Assembly (NCBI GenBank): GCA_937898415.1
Contig: CALDLA010000080.1
Span: forward strand, 1 to 36,240
Reading direction: 5' to 3'
Length of the DNA stretch: 36,240 nt
From: an uncultured Prevotellaceae bacterium
GTDB taxonomy: Bacteria; Bacteroidota; Bacteroidia; Bacteroidales; Bacteroidaceae
The notes beneath the pieces are model-generated. The model did no database searches. It had not been told where the DNA came from and saw nothing but the letters and a program-made list of their open reading frames with translations. Shown here in pieces: positions 7,802 through 16,082 of the stretch. The position numbers and the translations under genes were made by a program. Every line of letters begins with the position of its first letter. Position 1 is the first letter of the stretch.

Positions 7802-8260
7802 TTATTTGTCGGTTTCTACTTCAGTGACTTCAGAGTTGTCGATCTTGACGGTAGTGAACTTGAATTCGTCGCTGGTGATAGTTCTGACATCATTGCCGCT
7901 CTTGGCGTTCTTGCTGGTAGCGTAGAGCTTCTTCATCTTCAGGAACTTCTTCTGCAGCTTGTTCAGTTTCCTGTCATAGAACACGACACAGGTGCGGTAA
8001 GGCATCTGCTGGTGGGTCAGATAGTTACTGAGCTGGTATGAATACTGGTTCCTGGCCATCAGAAACTGGTGCTTGGCCTCCAGCGTCACACTGTCAAGTG
8101 CCTGAATCTCAGTGAAGTGTACGATGGTGTCGTTGAACGAAGCGGCAAAGCCGAACAGATAGACCCGCTGTGGGGCGTTGCTTTTCTTGGCCGCAGTCGT
8201 GGCTGGCAGAAGTACTGCCAGCATCAGGGCAGCGGCGATGATATAATTATGTAGTTTCAT
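7802..8260 (-). CDS. Small exported protein, unknown function
   Basis: 152 aa with a clear signal peptide (charged start, hydrophobic core to about residue 18, cleavage near ATTAAKK), so it is periplasmic or surface-bound. The mature part is rich in Tyr, Lys and Gln, has no cysteine pair and matches no family I know. It contains a segment RTCVVFYDRKLNKLQKKFLK of mixed strand/helix character and an acidic C-terminus. Its ATG overlaps the rpoD stop (ATGA), so it is translationally coupled to the primary sigma factor. The kinase-like gene starts 21 bp after it. Confidence 0.7.
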   Translation of the reverse strand: MKLHNYIIAAALMLAVLLPATTAAKKSNAPQRVYLFGFAASFNDTIVHFTEIQALDSVTLEAKHQFLMARNQYSYQLSNYLTHQQMPYRTCVVFYDRKLNKLQKKFLKMKKLYATSKNAKSGNDVRTITSDEFKFTTVKIDNSEVTEVETDK

Positions 8261-9120
8261 TGTCCTAAATATGCCTTGAGCATTTTGTTCTTGGTTCCCT
8301 CGCGAAGGCGACGGATGGCTTTCTCCTTGATCTGACGGACGCGCTCCCGGGTGAGGCCGTACTTCTCGCCAATCTCCTCAAGGGTCATCTCCGGGCCGTC
8401 GATGCCGAAGAAGGCTTCCACCACGTTGCGCTCACGTTCGTTGAGGATGCGCAGAGCCTGTTTGATTTCGGCCTGTAGCGACTCGACGACCAACTGTCGG
8501 TCGGCCATCGGCGACGACTCATTGATCAAAACGTCAAGCAGTGACCCCTCGTCGCCTTCGCTGAAAGGTGCATCGACAGACACATGCCGCGTGTTGGCAC
8601 TCATGGCCTCGTCAACCTTCTCCTCGGGCAGATTGGTCTCCTGCGAGATCTCCTCTATCGACGGGCGCCGTTCGTTCTCCTGTTCGAACTTGCTGAGCAT
8701 GCGGTTGATCTTGTTCACCGACCCTACCTGATTCAGCGGGAGGCGGACGATACGGCTCTGCTCGGCAATGGCCTGGAGGATGGACTGGCGTATCCACCAT
8801 ACGGCGTAGCTGATGAACTTGAAGCCGCGCGTCTCGTCGAACTTCTCAGCAGCCTTGATCAGGCCGAGGTTCCCCTCGTTGATGAGGTCGGGCAGCGACA
8901 GCCCCTGGTTCTGGTATTGCTTGGCCACAGAGACGACAAATCGGAGGTTTGCCCGTGTCAGGCGCTCCAATGCCTTTCGGTCGCCTTTGCGAATCCGCTG
9001 TGCCAGTTCTACCTCTTCCTCTACGGAAATCATGTCTTCTTTACCTATTTCCTGCAGGTACTTCTCAAGAGATTCGCTCTCTCGATTGGTGATAGATTTC
9101 GTGATTTTTAGTTGTCTCAT
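8257..9120 (-). CDS. rpoD: Primary RNA polymerase sigma factor
   Basis: 287 aa, the size of the short Bacteroidota housekeeping sigma, which lacks region 1.1 and the large non-conserved insert. Region 1.2 is at about residues 17-48 (SLEKYLQEIGKED), region 2 at about 55-130 with ISYAVWWIRQSI, region 3 in the middle, and region 4 at the C-terminus with the helix-turn-helix EEIGEKYGLTRERVRQI. It directs RNA polymerase to the TTTG/TAnnTTTG promoters seen throughout this window, including its own. Four genes follow in the same direction with overlaps or short gaps, so they are probably on its transcript. Assignment as the primary rather than an alternative sigma rests on the full set of regions. 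Confidence 0.95.
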   Translation of the reverse strand: MRQLKITKSITNRESESLEKYLQEIGKEDMISVEEEVELAQRIRKGDRKALERLTRANLRFVVSVAKQYQNQGLSLPDLINEGNLGLIKAAEKFDETRGFKFISYAVWWIRQSILQAIAEQSRIVRLPLNQVGSVNKINRMLSKFEQENERRPSIEEISQETNLPEEKVDEAMSANTRHVSVDAPFSEGDEGSLLDVLINESSPMADRQLVVESLQAEIKQALRILNERERNVVEAFFGIDGPEMTLEEIGEKYGLTRERVRQIKEKAIRRLREGTKNKMLKAYLGQ

Positions 9121-9147
9121 GGAGGTTCATGTTTTTTCGCCGTTCGG

Positions 9148-9179
9148 CAAAGGTACGACATTTATTTGAAACAGCCAAA
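9148..9179 (-). promoter_or_regulatory. rpoD promoter
   Basis: On the minus strand, TTTG (9179-9176), 20 nt, then TACCTTTG (9155-9148): a full consensus promoter. Transcription should start near 9141, giving a leader of about 20 nt. Confidence 0.75.
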
Positions 9180-9215
9180 GAAAAAGGTGAAAAAGTTGCC
9201 TTTTCCACCTTTTTC
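9180..9215 (-). terminator. Hairpin terminator after htrA
   Basis: A 16-bp stem with one mismatch (arms at 9180-9195 and 9200-9215) and a 4-nt loop. The minus-strand 3' arm is U-rich. It separates htrA from the rpoD promoter that abuts it. Confidence 0.6.
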
Positions 9216-9231
9216 GTCCGTTTAGGGATGC

Positions 9232-10740
9232 TTATTCGTTCTGCAGGTAGACCACAAAACCACCGCGCTTTCCGGTCGGGAAGATACCCTTGACGACCAG
9301 CATCTGGTCTTTCGATGTCGAAGCGTCTTTGACAGCCTGCTGCAGGTCGTCGAAGCTTCTCATCGGCTCGTCGTTGACGCGCTGAATGATGAATCCCTTC
9401 GGTACGCCGGCGTCCTTCATCTTGCCGCCGTTGACCTTCAGCACCTCCAGTCCGTAGCTGATTTCCAGCTGGTTCTTCTGGCTGTCAGTGATGGGGCGCA
9501 CGTCGATGCCCAGCACATCGATGTCGGCATTCTTCACCACCTTCGTGTTGCCCTGCTCGTTCTTCAGGGTCAGCGTAGCCGACTGCTTCTTCTTGTCGCG
9601 CAGGTAGTTGATGGTAATCTTGTCGCCCGGGCGTTTCTGGGCAATGATGTTGGTCAGCTCGCCGAACTTCGTCACCTTCTGTCCGTCGATGTGGGTGATG
9701 ACGTCGCCCTTCTTCAGACCGGCATCCTCAGCAGCACCGTCTTCCACGACTTTGGCGATATAGACGCCCTCCATCGTGCCGAGGTCCACCTCGTTGCCCT
9801 TGTCCTTCTCGGAGTCGACATAGTCTTTCACGTCGCCGCCCTGAATACCGATCATGGCACGCTGCACGTTACCATACTTCTTGATATCGTCCACCACCTT
9901 ACTCATAATAGAGGTGGGAATGGCGAAGCCGTAGCCGATGTTGGAGCCTGTGGGAGAGGCCAGCATTGCGTTGATGCCAATCAGCGCGCCGTTGGTGTTG
10001 ACGAGCGCACCACCCGAGTTACCCTGATTGATGGCGGCATCCGTCTGAATCATCGACGTCACCTTTCCCGGCTCCTGCATTGAGCGGGCTTTTGCCGAGA
10101 CGATGCCTGCGGTCACCGTGTTGTTCAGTCCCAAGGGGTTACCCACGGCCAAGACCCATTCACCCACCTTCACGTCGTCGGAATTGGCAATCTGGATGGC
10201 GGGCAGGTTCTTGGCGTCAATCTTGATGAGCGCCAGGTCAGTGGTAGCGTCGGCACCGATGATGCGGGCCGAGTACTCCTTGTTGTCGTTCAGGGTGACT
10301 GTCAGTTCGTCAGCACCATCCACCACATGGTTGTTGGTCACGATGTAGCCGTCAGACGAGATGATGACACCTGAGCCAGCTGCCTGGCGCTTCGGCGTCT
10401 GTACCTGGCGCTGGCGGCGACCGCCGTTACCCTGTCCGCGGCCGAAGAAGCCACCGAACGGGTCGCTGAAGAAATCCTCAAACGGGTCGCTGTACTCTAC
10501 GGTCTGCACCTTCGAGTTCTGCGTGTTCTTGATATAGACCACTGAGGGCAGCGCTTTCTCGGCAGCGTAGGTCAAATCTACAGGCTGGCCGGCAGGCAGT
10601 GCCGAGACGGCGGGTGAGGGAACTTGTTCAGGGGTTGTGGCGGCATTGGTGTTAGTAAATGCTGCTACGGAGAATACGACAGCTACCAGAGCGGATGTCG
10701 GTACTGCAATGTTGACAATCTTTTTCATATCCATATTCAT
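9232..10740 (-). CDS. HtrA/DegP-type periplasmic serine protease (Do family)
   Basis: 502 aa. A signal peptide is visible (hydrophobic residues about 8-30), so it is periplasmic. The trypsin-like domain carries the full triad: His138 (TNNHVVDG), Asp168 (TTDLALIK) and Ser242 (INQGNSGGAL). Two PDZ domains follow, one around residues 300-385 with GLKKGDVITHIDG, and a second at the C-terminus with VPKGFIIQRVND. A Gly/Arg-rich linker (FGRGQGNGGRRQRQ, about 99-112) precedes the protease, similar to the LA loop region. DegP/DegQ enzymes degrade or refold damaged envelope proteins. It is transcribed alone, with a promoter upstream and a hairpin terminator downstream. Confidence 0.93.
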   Translation of the reverse strand: MNMDMKKIVNIAVPTSALVAVVFSVAAFTNTNAATTPEQVPSPAVSALPAGQPVDLTYAAEKALPSVVYIKNTQNSKVQTVEYSDPFEDFFSDPFGGFFGRGQGNGGRRQRQVQTPKRQAAGSGVIISSDGYIVTNNHVVDGADELTVTLNDNKEYSARIIGADATTDLALIKIDAKNLPAIQIANSDDVKVGEWVLAVGNPLGLNNTVTAGIVSAKARSMQEPGKVTSMIQTDAAINQGNSGGALVNTNGALIGINAMLASPTGSNIGYGFAIPTSIMSKVVDDIKKYGNVQRAMIGIQGGDVKDYVDSEKDKGNEVDLGTMEGVYIAKVVEDGAAEDAGLKKGDVITHIDGQKVTKFGELTNIIAQKRPGDKITINYLRDKKKQSATLTLKNEQGNTKVVKNADIDVLGIDVRPITDSQKNQLEISYGLEVLKVNGGKMKDAGVPKGFIIQRVNDEPMRSFDDLQQAVKDASTSKDQMLVVKGIFPTGKRGGFVVYLQNE

Positions 10741-10778
10741 TTGTTTTAATTAATAATCGGTTTACGTGTTTCCGACTG

Positions 10779-10799
10779 CAAAATTAAGCGCAAAGTTTA
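10779..10799 (-). promoter_or_regulatory. Probable htrA promoter region
   Basis: Minus-strand TAATTTTG (10786-10779) matches TAnnTTTG and lies about 38 nt before the htrA ATG. A second, imperfect box TAAACTTTG is at 10799-10791. No clean -33 element was found. The rest of 10741-10966 is AT-rich and shows no gene. Confidence 0.4.
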
Positions 10800-10966
10800 A
10801 TAATCTGACAAAATGTCATGAAGATTTGTCCCAATTTAACAATTCTCCGCCCTGTGTTAACGCTGCTTTGCGATTAACACTTCAAATCTTAAACGACTAA
10901 TAATTTTAAGAATATGATGATTAAATAGTTGCTTATATGCAATTATTAACTATAAATACATGACGT

Positions 10967-11389
10967 TTAGCGCCGTTTTAAGCTCAGCAACTTCGGCAAT
11001 TTTTGCCATTTCCCGTTCTTGGGCACTTTCAGGGTGCTACCCTTCTCCTGTTTCAACACATAGATGGAGTCGTTTTCGCGGGTCAGCGTGGCTGTCAAGT
11101 CTTCGCTGCCGTAGTCGTTGATGAGACTCAGCTCGGCCGTCTGCTCATTTTTCACCTTCGCAGCGGTGATGGGCCAGCAGAAAGGGTTGTTCTTCTTGCC
11201 CAGATAGCCCGGCAACTGCCCATACAGTTCATTGCCGGGAACGTTGATGCTCTCTTCGTACAGGTCGATGTCCAAATAGACCTCGTATTCGCTGTTGTAG
11301 AGGTAACAGCGGAAGGAGCGTGCCTCCTTCTGGGCCATCATCAGGACCGGACTCAGTCCCAAGACCAGTGTAAGGATGGTTTTCTTCAT
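10967..11389 (-). CDS. Small exported protein, unknown function
   Basis: 140 aa from ATG 11389 (one codon earlier is a GTG). The N-terminus is a good signal peptide (MKKTILTLVLGLSPVLMMAQ, cleavage after about residue 19). The mature protein has YLYNSEYEVYLDIDLYEES and a basic C-terminus ending KLLSLKRR. A beta-rich periplasmic protein is likely, but I do not recognise the family. It stands alone between the htrA promoter region and the divergent glycogen synthase gene. Confidence 0.65.
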   Translation of the reverse strand: MKKTILTLVLGLSPVLMMAQKEARSFRCYLYNSEYEVYLDIDLYEESINVPGNELYGQLPGYLGKKNNPFCWPITAAKVKNEQTAELSLINDYGSEDLTATLTRENDSIYVLKQEKGSTLKVPKNGKWQKLPKLLSLKRR

Positions 11390-11411
11390 CACGGTTTTTC
11401 TTTTTTGCTGA

Positions 11412-11427
11412 CAAAGTTACAAATATA
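11412..11427 (-). promoter_or_regulatory. Two adjacent -7 boxes for the small exported protein
   Basis: Minus strand: TATATTTG (11427-11420) immediately followed by TAACTTTG (11419-11412), both matching TAnnTTTG and 20-30 nt before the ATG at 11389. Confidence 0.5.
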
Positions 11428-11469
11428 AATCAATAAATCAGAGAAATCGGTAAAAATAAACGTCCAAAA

Positions 11470-11502
11470 TTGATAGGTTTAGAATTTTTTTAGTTATCTT
11501 TG
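11470..11502 (+). promoter_or_regulatory. Promoter for the glycogen operon
   Basis: TTG at 11470-11472, 22 nt, then TATCTTTG at 11495-11502, giving a leader of about 15 nt before the ATG at 11525. Confidence 0.6.
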
Positions 11503-11524
11503 CAGCCGTTTATAATTATAACGA

Positions 11525-13195
11525 ATGGGAAAAGAGCATTTAACGCCTGACTATATCTTTGAGTCGAGTTGGGAAGTCTGTAACAAGGTTGGTGGTATCT
11601 ACACCGTACTTTCTTCTCGGGCAAAGACGCTACAGGACAGGATGAAGGACAGGATCATTTTCATTGGTCCTGACTTCTGGAAAGAAAAAGAAAGTCCTTA
11701 CTTCAAGGAAGATAAGGCTTTGTTTGCCGATTGGCAGTGGGAAGCCAAGAAAGAAGGACTTCATGTGAGAGTTGGACGCTGGACGGTGCCCGGCGAACCA
11801 ATTGCGGTCTTAGTTGACTTCAATCCGTTTTTCGAGAAGAAGAACGAGATCTACGGTTGGCTGTGGGAAAAATATCAGGTGGACTCGCTGCACGCCTATG
11901 GCGACTATGACGAGGCCTCGATGTTCTCGTATGCCGCTGCGCTGTTGGTCGAGAGTTTCTACAAGCACTATCTCGACGGACAGCAGCAGAAAGTGGTTTA
12001 TCACGCGAACGAGTGGATGTGCGGCCTCGGAGCCCTCTATCTCAACAACAAGCTTCCCCAGGTTGCTACGCTGTTCACCACCCACGCCACGAGCATCGGC
12101 CGTTCGATTGCCGGTAACCAGAAGCCGCTCTACGACTATCTGTTTGCCTACAACGGCGACCAGATGGCCGGTGAGCTGAATATGCAGTCGAAGCACTCCA
12201 TTGAGAAGCAGACGGCCCATCACGTTGACTGCTTCACGACGGTGAGCGACATTACGGCCCGTGAGTGCGTCGAGTTGCTCGACAAGCCCGTTGACGTGGT
12301 ACTGCCCAACGGCTTCGACAATAGTTTTGTTCCTAAGGGTGCCACCTTTACCAAGAAGCGTAAGGCCGCCCGCAAACGCCTGCTAGACGTGGCGAATGCA
12401 CTGCTTGGAGAAACACTTGATGACGATACATTGATAGTCTCGACCTCAGGACGTTATGAGTTCCGCAACAAGGGCATCGACGTCTTTGTAGAGGCTATGA
12501 ACCGCCTGCTGCGTGACAAGGAGCTGAAGAAGAAGGTACTGGCTTTCATCGAGGTGCCTGGCTGGGTGGGCGAGCCGCGCAAGGACCTGCAGGAAAGGTT
12601 GCTGACGGGGCAGTCGTATGATACTCCGTTGGAGGTTCCGCAGGTTACCCACTGGCTCCACAACATGAGCCACGACAACGTGCTGAGCATGATGAAGTAC
12701 TACGACATGCACAACCGCAAGGACGAGCAGGTGAAGGTGATCTTCCTGCCCTGCTATCTCGACGGCGAGGACGGTATCGTAAACATGACCTACTACGACG
12801 TGGTGCTGGGCAACGATCTCTGTGTCTATCCTTCCTATTATGAGCCGTGGGGCTATACGCCGCTAGAGGCCGTCGCTTTCAAGGTGCCCTGCATTACGAC
12901 CGACCTGGCCGGTTTCGGACTCTGGGCCAATGCTGAGTTCGGCCATAACGGCGAACTGCAGGACGGCGTGAAGGTGATTCACCGTACCGACTATAACTAC
13001 TCTGAGGTGGCCGATGCCATCAAGGATGCCGTAGCCCAGTTCTCGGCGATGACGCAGAAGGAGGTCGATGCCTGCCGCAAGAAGGCTGAGGCTCTGTCGA
13101 AAAAGGCCCTCTGGAGTGAGTTCATCAAGTTCTATGATGAGGCTTACGACATTGCTCTGCGGAAAGCTGAAGCCCGTAAAAGCCCCCTAAGTTAG
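11525..13195 (+). CDS. Glycogen synthase, GT3 (eukaryote-like) family
   Basis: 556 aa. The N-terminal SSWEVCNKVGGIYTVLSSRA closely resembles the nucleotide-sugar binding start of animal/fungal glycogen synthase, not the KTGGL motif of bacterial GlgA. The C-terminal domain has YPSYYEPWGYTPLEA, the GT-B sugar-nucleotide glutamate region. It should extend alpha-1,4-glucan from UDP- or ADP-glucose; the donor cannot be read from sequence. It is paired with glycogen phosphorylase downstream, so the pair builds and breaks storage glycogen. The last codons (KSPLS and the stop) lie inside the left arm of a MITE-like repeat, so the original C-terminus was probably different. Confidence 0.88.
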   Translation: MGKEHLTPDYIFESSWEVCNKVGGIYTVLSSRAKTLQDRMKDRIIFIGPDFWKEKESPYFKEDKALFADWQWEAKKEGLHVRVGRWTVPGEPIAVLVDFNPFFEKKNEIYGWLWEKYQVDSLHAYGDYDEASMFSYAAALLVESFYKHYLDGQQQKVVYHANEWMCGLGALYLNNKLPQVATLFTTHATSIGRSIAGNQKPLYDYLFAYNGDQMAGELNMQSKHSIEKQTAHHVDCFTTVSDITARECVELLDKPVDVVLPNGFDNSFVPKGATFTKKRKAARKRLLDVANALLGETLDDDTLIVSTSGRYEFRNKGIDVFVEAMNRLLRDKELKKKVLAFIEVPGWVGEPRKDLQERLLTGQSYDTPLEVPQVTHWLHNMSHDNVLSMMKYYDMHNRKDEQVKVIFLPCYLDGEDGIVNMTYYDVVLGNDLCVYPSYYEPWGYTPLEAVAFKVPCITTDLAGFGLWANAEFGHNGELQDGVKVIHRTDYNYSEVADAIKDAVAQFSAMTQKEVDACRKKAEALSKKALWSEFIKFYDEAYDIALRKAEARKSPLS

Positions 13196-13331
13196 GGGGG
13201 TGGGGGTCTGAACCTGATGCTTGAAAAGGTCAAGACTCCTCTTATAGAGACAATTAACAACAGTAATAACAATTTTAAAAGGTGCTAATGAACGCTTGTT
13301 CAGACCCCCACCCCCCCTAACTTAGGGGGCT
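13181..13331. mobile_element. MITE-like element with 33/34-bp terminal inverted repeats
   Basis: Left arm 13181-13213 and right arm 13298-13331 are reverse complements except for one extra C. Each arm itself begins with the palindrome CCCCCTAA-G/C-TTAGGGGG and continues with a GGGGGTCTGAAC-type half. The 84-bp interior has no gene. TAAA flanks both ends (13177-13180 and 13332-13335), a possible 4-bp target duplication. It lies between the glycogen synthase and phosphorylase genes and overlaps the stop of the former. It could also fold as a long hairpin in mRNA and affect read-through. Confidence 0.65.
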
Positions 13332-13344
13332 TAAATTAAAAACA

Positions 13345-15915
13345 ATGAAGATTAAAGCTGATTATGCCAACGCTCCCCAGTGGCGGGAGATGACAGTAAA
13401 GTCAAGCCTTCCTGAGGAGTTGAAGTGCTTGGACGAGATTGCACACAACCTGTGGTGGGTATGGAATTTCGAGGCCCGTGACCTGTTCCGTGACCTCGAC
13501 CCTGAGATTTACCACGATGTGAAGCACAACCCAGTAATGCTGCTTGAGCGTCTGACCCATAACCGCAAGCAGGAAATCGTAGGCGACAAGATCCTCATGA
13601 AGCGCATCAAGGACGTCTATGCATCGTTCAGGAAGTATATGGACGTGAAACCCAATGCCAAGCGTCCGTCCGTGGCCTACTTTTGCATGGAGTATGGTAT
13701 GCACTCGGCTCTGAAAATTTACTCTGGCGGTCTGGGTATGCTGGCCGGCGACTATGTCAAGGAGGCCTCCGACTCCAACGTCGATATGTGCGCCGTCGGT
13801 TTCCTCTATCGCTTCGGCTATTTCACCCAGAGCCTCTCGATGGACGGACAGCAGATTGCCAACTATGAGTCGCAGAACTTCAACTCGCTGCCCATCGTCC
13901 GCGAACTGGACAAGGACGGCAATCCCCTGGTGGTTGACGTTCCCTATACTAATTATATGGTACACGCATACGTGTGGCGTGTCAACGTCGGCCGTGTGAA
14001 GCTCTACCTGCTCGATACCGACAACGAGATGAACTCCGACTTCGACAAGCCCATCACCCACAGCCTCTACGGCGGCGACTGGGAGAACCGTCTGAAGCAG
14101 GAAATCCTGCTGGGTATCGGTGGTATGCTGCTGTTGAAGAAGCTCGGCATCAAGAAGGACGTCTATCATTGCAACGAGGGTCACGCTGCCCTCTGCAACC
14201 TGCAGCGCCTGTGCGACTACATCGACGAGGGCCTGTCGTTCAACCAGGCTCTTGAGCTGGTTCGCGCCAGCGGCCTCTATACCGTCCACACGCCGGTTCC
14301 CGCCGGTCACGACTACTTCGACGAGGGTCTCTTCGGCAAGTACATGGGCGGCTATCCCCAGAAGCTCGGCATCTCGTGGGACGAGTTCATCGGCATGGGT
14401 CGTACCAATCCTGACGACCACGGCGAGAAGTTCTGCATGTCAACCTTTGCCTGCAACACCTGCCAGGAGGTCAACGGTGTGTCGAAGCTGCACGGTTGGG
14501 TCAGCCAGAAGATGTTTGCCGGCATCTGGGCCGGTTACTATCCTGAGGAGAACCACGTGGGCTACGTCACCAACGGCGTACACTTCCCCACGTGGGCTGC
14601 TGCCGAGTGGCGTCAGCTTTATAGCAAGTACTTCGACGAGAAGTTCATGGGCGACCAGTCTAACGAGGACATCTGGCACGCCATCTATAACTGCCCCGAC
14701 GAGGAAATCTGGGCTACACGCATGGCGCTGAAGAATAAGCTCTTCGATTATATCACCGTTCAGTTCCAGGAGACTTGGCTGAAGAATCAGAACGATCCTG
14801 CACGCGTCGTGAAACTCGTCGAGCGCTTCAACCCCAACTCGCTGGTCATCGGCTTCTGCCGTCGCTTTGCTACCTATAAGCGTGCCCACCTGCTGTTTAC
14901 CGACTTGAACCGTCTCAGCAGGATAGTCAACAATCCTGAGCGCCCCGTCGTGTTCCTCTTTGCCGGTAAGGCTCACCCCGCCGACGGTGCCGGTCAGGGC
15001 CTCATCAAGCGCATCTTCGAGATTTCGCAGATGGAGGAGTTCCAGGGCAAGATCATCTTCCTCGAGGACTACGACTTCCTGCTGGCCCGCCGCCTCGTGT
15101 CGGGTGTTGACATCTGGATGAACACACCGACGCGTCCGCTGGAGGCATCAGGTACCAGTGGCGAGAAGGCCGAGATGAACGGTGTCGTCAACCTCTCCGT
15201 CAAGGACGGCTGGTGGCTTGAGGGCTATCGTGAGGGTGCCGGCTGGGCCCTCACCGAGAAGCGCACCTACCAGAACCAGGGCTATCAGGACCAGCTCGAC
15301 GCCGCTACCATCTACGGACTGCTGGAGACCGAGATCGTGCCCCTCTACTATGACAAGGACGAGAACGGCATCTCGAAGGGCTGGATCAAGGTGGTCAAGA
15401 ACTCTATCGCACAGATTGCACCCCATTACACCATGAAGCGTCAGCTCGACGACTACTACTCGAAGTTCTACGAGAAGCAGGCCAAGCGCTTCAAGACCCT
15501 TTCCAAGGACAACAACAAGCTGGCAAGGGATATCGCCCTGTGGAAAGAGACCGTGGCCGAGCGCTGGGATGCCATCAGCGTCGTCAGCGCCGAGTGGGAC
15601 GTTCCTGCTGCCGGACTCTACACGGGTACGCAGTACACCCTCCGCTATGTCATCAACGAGCAGGGTCTCGACGATGCCGTCGGACTGGAGAAGGTCAATG
15701 TCTATATCGACAAGAACGGCGAGGAACACGTCTTCTCTATTGAGCCGTTGAAGATGGTGAAGAGCGAGGGCAACAACTTTACCTTCGAGGCCAAGCTGGC
15801 TCCCCGTCAGGCCGGACAGTATAAGAGCGCCGTCCGTATGTACCCGAAGAACGACCTGCTGCCTCACCGTCAGGACTTCTGCTACGTCAAGTGGCTGGAG
15901 CTCCCTACGATGTAA
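13345..15915 (+). CDS. glgP: Glycogen (alpha-glucan) phosphorylase, GT35
   Basis: 856 aa, the length of the bacterial alpha-glucan phosphorylase subfamily that starts with a short distinctive N-terminal domain (here EIAHNLWWVWNFEARDLF). The pyridoxal-phosphate lysine is probably Lys608 in EASGTSGEKAEMNG, followed by NLSVKDGWWLEGY, a hallmark of the subfamily. An N-terminal substrate/phosphate region shows MEYGMHSALKIYSGGLGMLAG. The enzyme releases glucose-1-phosphate from glycogen using inorganic phosphate. The C-terminal ~90 residues look like an added beta-domain. It starts 13 bp beyond the MITE-like element; a terminator with a T-run follows the stop. Confidence 0.93.
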   Translation: MKIKADYANAPQWREMTVKSSLPEELKCLDEIAHNLWWVWNFEARDLFRDLDPEIYHDVKHNPVMLLERLTHNRKQEIVGDKILMKRIKDVYASFRKYMDVKPNAKRPSVAYFCMEYGMHSALKIYSGGLGMLAGDYVKEASDSNVDMCAVGFLYRFGYFTQSLSMDGQQIANYESQNFNSLPIVRELDKDGNPLVVDVPYTNYMVHAYVWRVNVGRVKLYLLDTDNEMNSDFDKPITHSLYGGDWENRLKQEILLGIGGMLLLKKLGIKKDVYHCNEGHAALCNLQRLCDYIDEGLSFNQALELVRASGLYTVHTPVPAGHDYFDEGLFGKYMGGYPQKLGISWDEFIGMGRTNPDDHGEKFCMSTFACNTCQEVNGVSKLHGWVSQKMFAGIWAGYYPEENHVGYVTNGVHFPTWAAAEWRQLYSKYFDEKFMGDQSNEDIWHAIYNCPDEEIWATRMALKNKLFDYITVQFQETWLKNQNDPARVVKLVERFNPNSLVIGFCRRFATYKRAHLLFTDLNRLSRIVNNPERPVVFLFAGKAHPADGAGQGLIKRIFEISQMEEFQGKIIFLEDYDFLLARRLVSGVDIWMNTPTRPLEASGTSGEKAEMNGVVNLSVKDGWWLEGYREGAGWALTEKRTYQNQGYQDQLDAATIYGLLETEIVPLYYDKDENGISKGWIKVVKNSIAQIAPHYTMKRQLDDYYSKFYEKQAKRFKTLSKDNNKLARDIALWKETVAERWDAISVVSAEWDVPAAGLYTGTQYTLRYVINEQGLDDAVGLEKVNVYIDKNGEEHVFSIEPLKMVKSEGNNFTFEAKLAPRQAGQYKSAVRMYPKNDLLPHRQDFCYVKWLELPTM

Positions 15916-15921
15916 TTCTTA

Positions 15922-15957
15922 GGAGTTAAAGAAGTTAAAGGAGTTAAGGAAGTTACC
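15922..15957 (+). repeat. Four 9-nt tandem repeats after glgP
   Basis: Four imperfect copies of GGAGTTAAA/GAAGTTAAA directly follow the glgP stop. The third and fourth copies form the 5' arm and loop of the terminator. Confidence 0.6.
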
Positions 15958-15972
15958 TTAATTCCTTTTTTT
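15940..15972 (+). terminator. Rho-independent terminator of the glycogen operon
   Basis: GGAGTTAAGG, a 6-nt loop, CCTTAATTCC (one mismatch in a 10-bp stem), then seven T. Confidence 0.7.
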
Positions 15973-16012
15973 CTTAAATCAATCGTTTACGTAGATTTTT
16001 CGTTACGCTTGT

Positions 16013-16043
16013 TTTGCCGTTTGGCAGGAAATCACTATCTTTG
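16013..16043 (+). promoter_or_regulatory. uxaC promoter
   Basis: TTTG at 16013-16016, 19 nt, TATCTTTG at 16036-16043, about 40 nt before the ATG at 16083. Confidence 0.65.
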
Positions 16044-16082
16044 CAGCAAATTAAATCGAAAACTTAAAAACCAAAGAAACTC

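Noticed and set aside
13402..14421. 339-codon open frame antisense to glycogen phosphorylase
   Set aside because: Shadow frame with His/Val/Leu-rich composition typical of antisense reading; the phosphorylase is certain.
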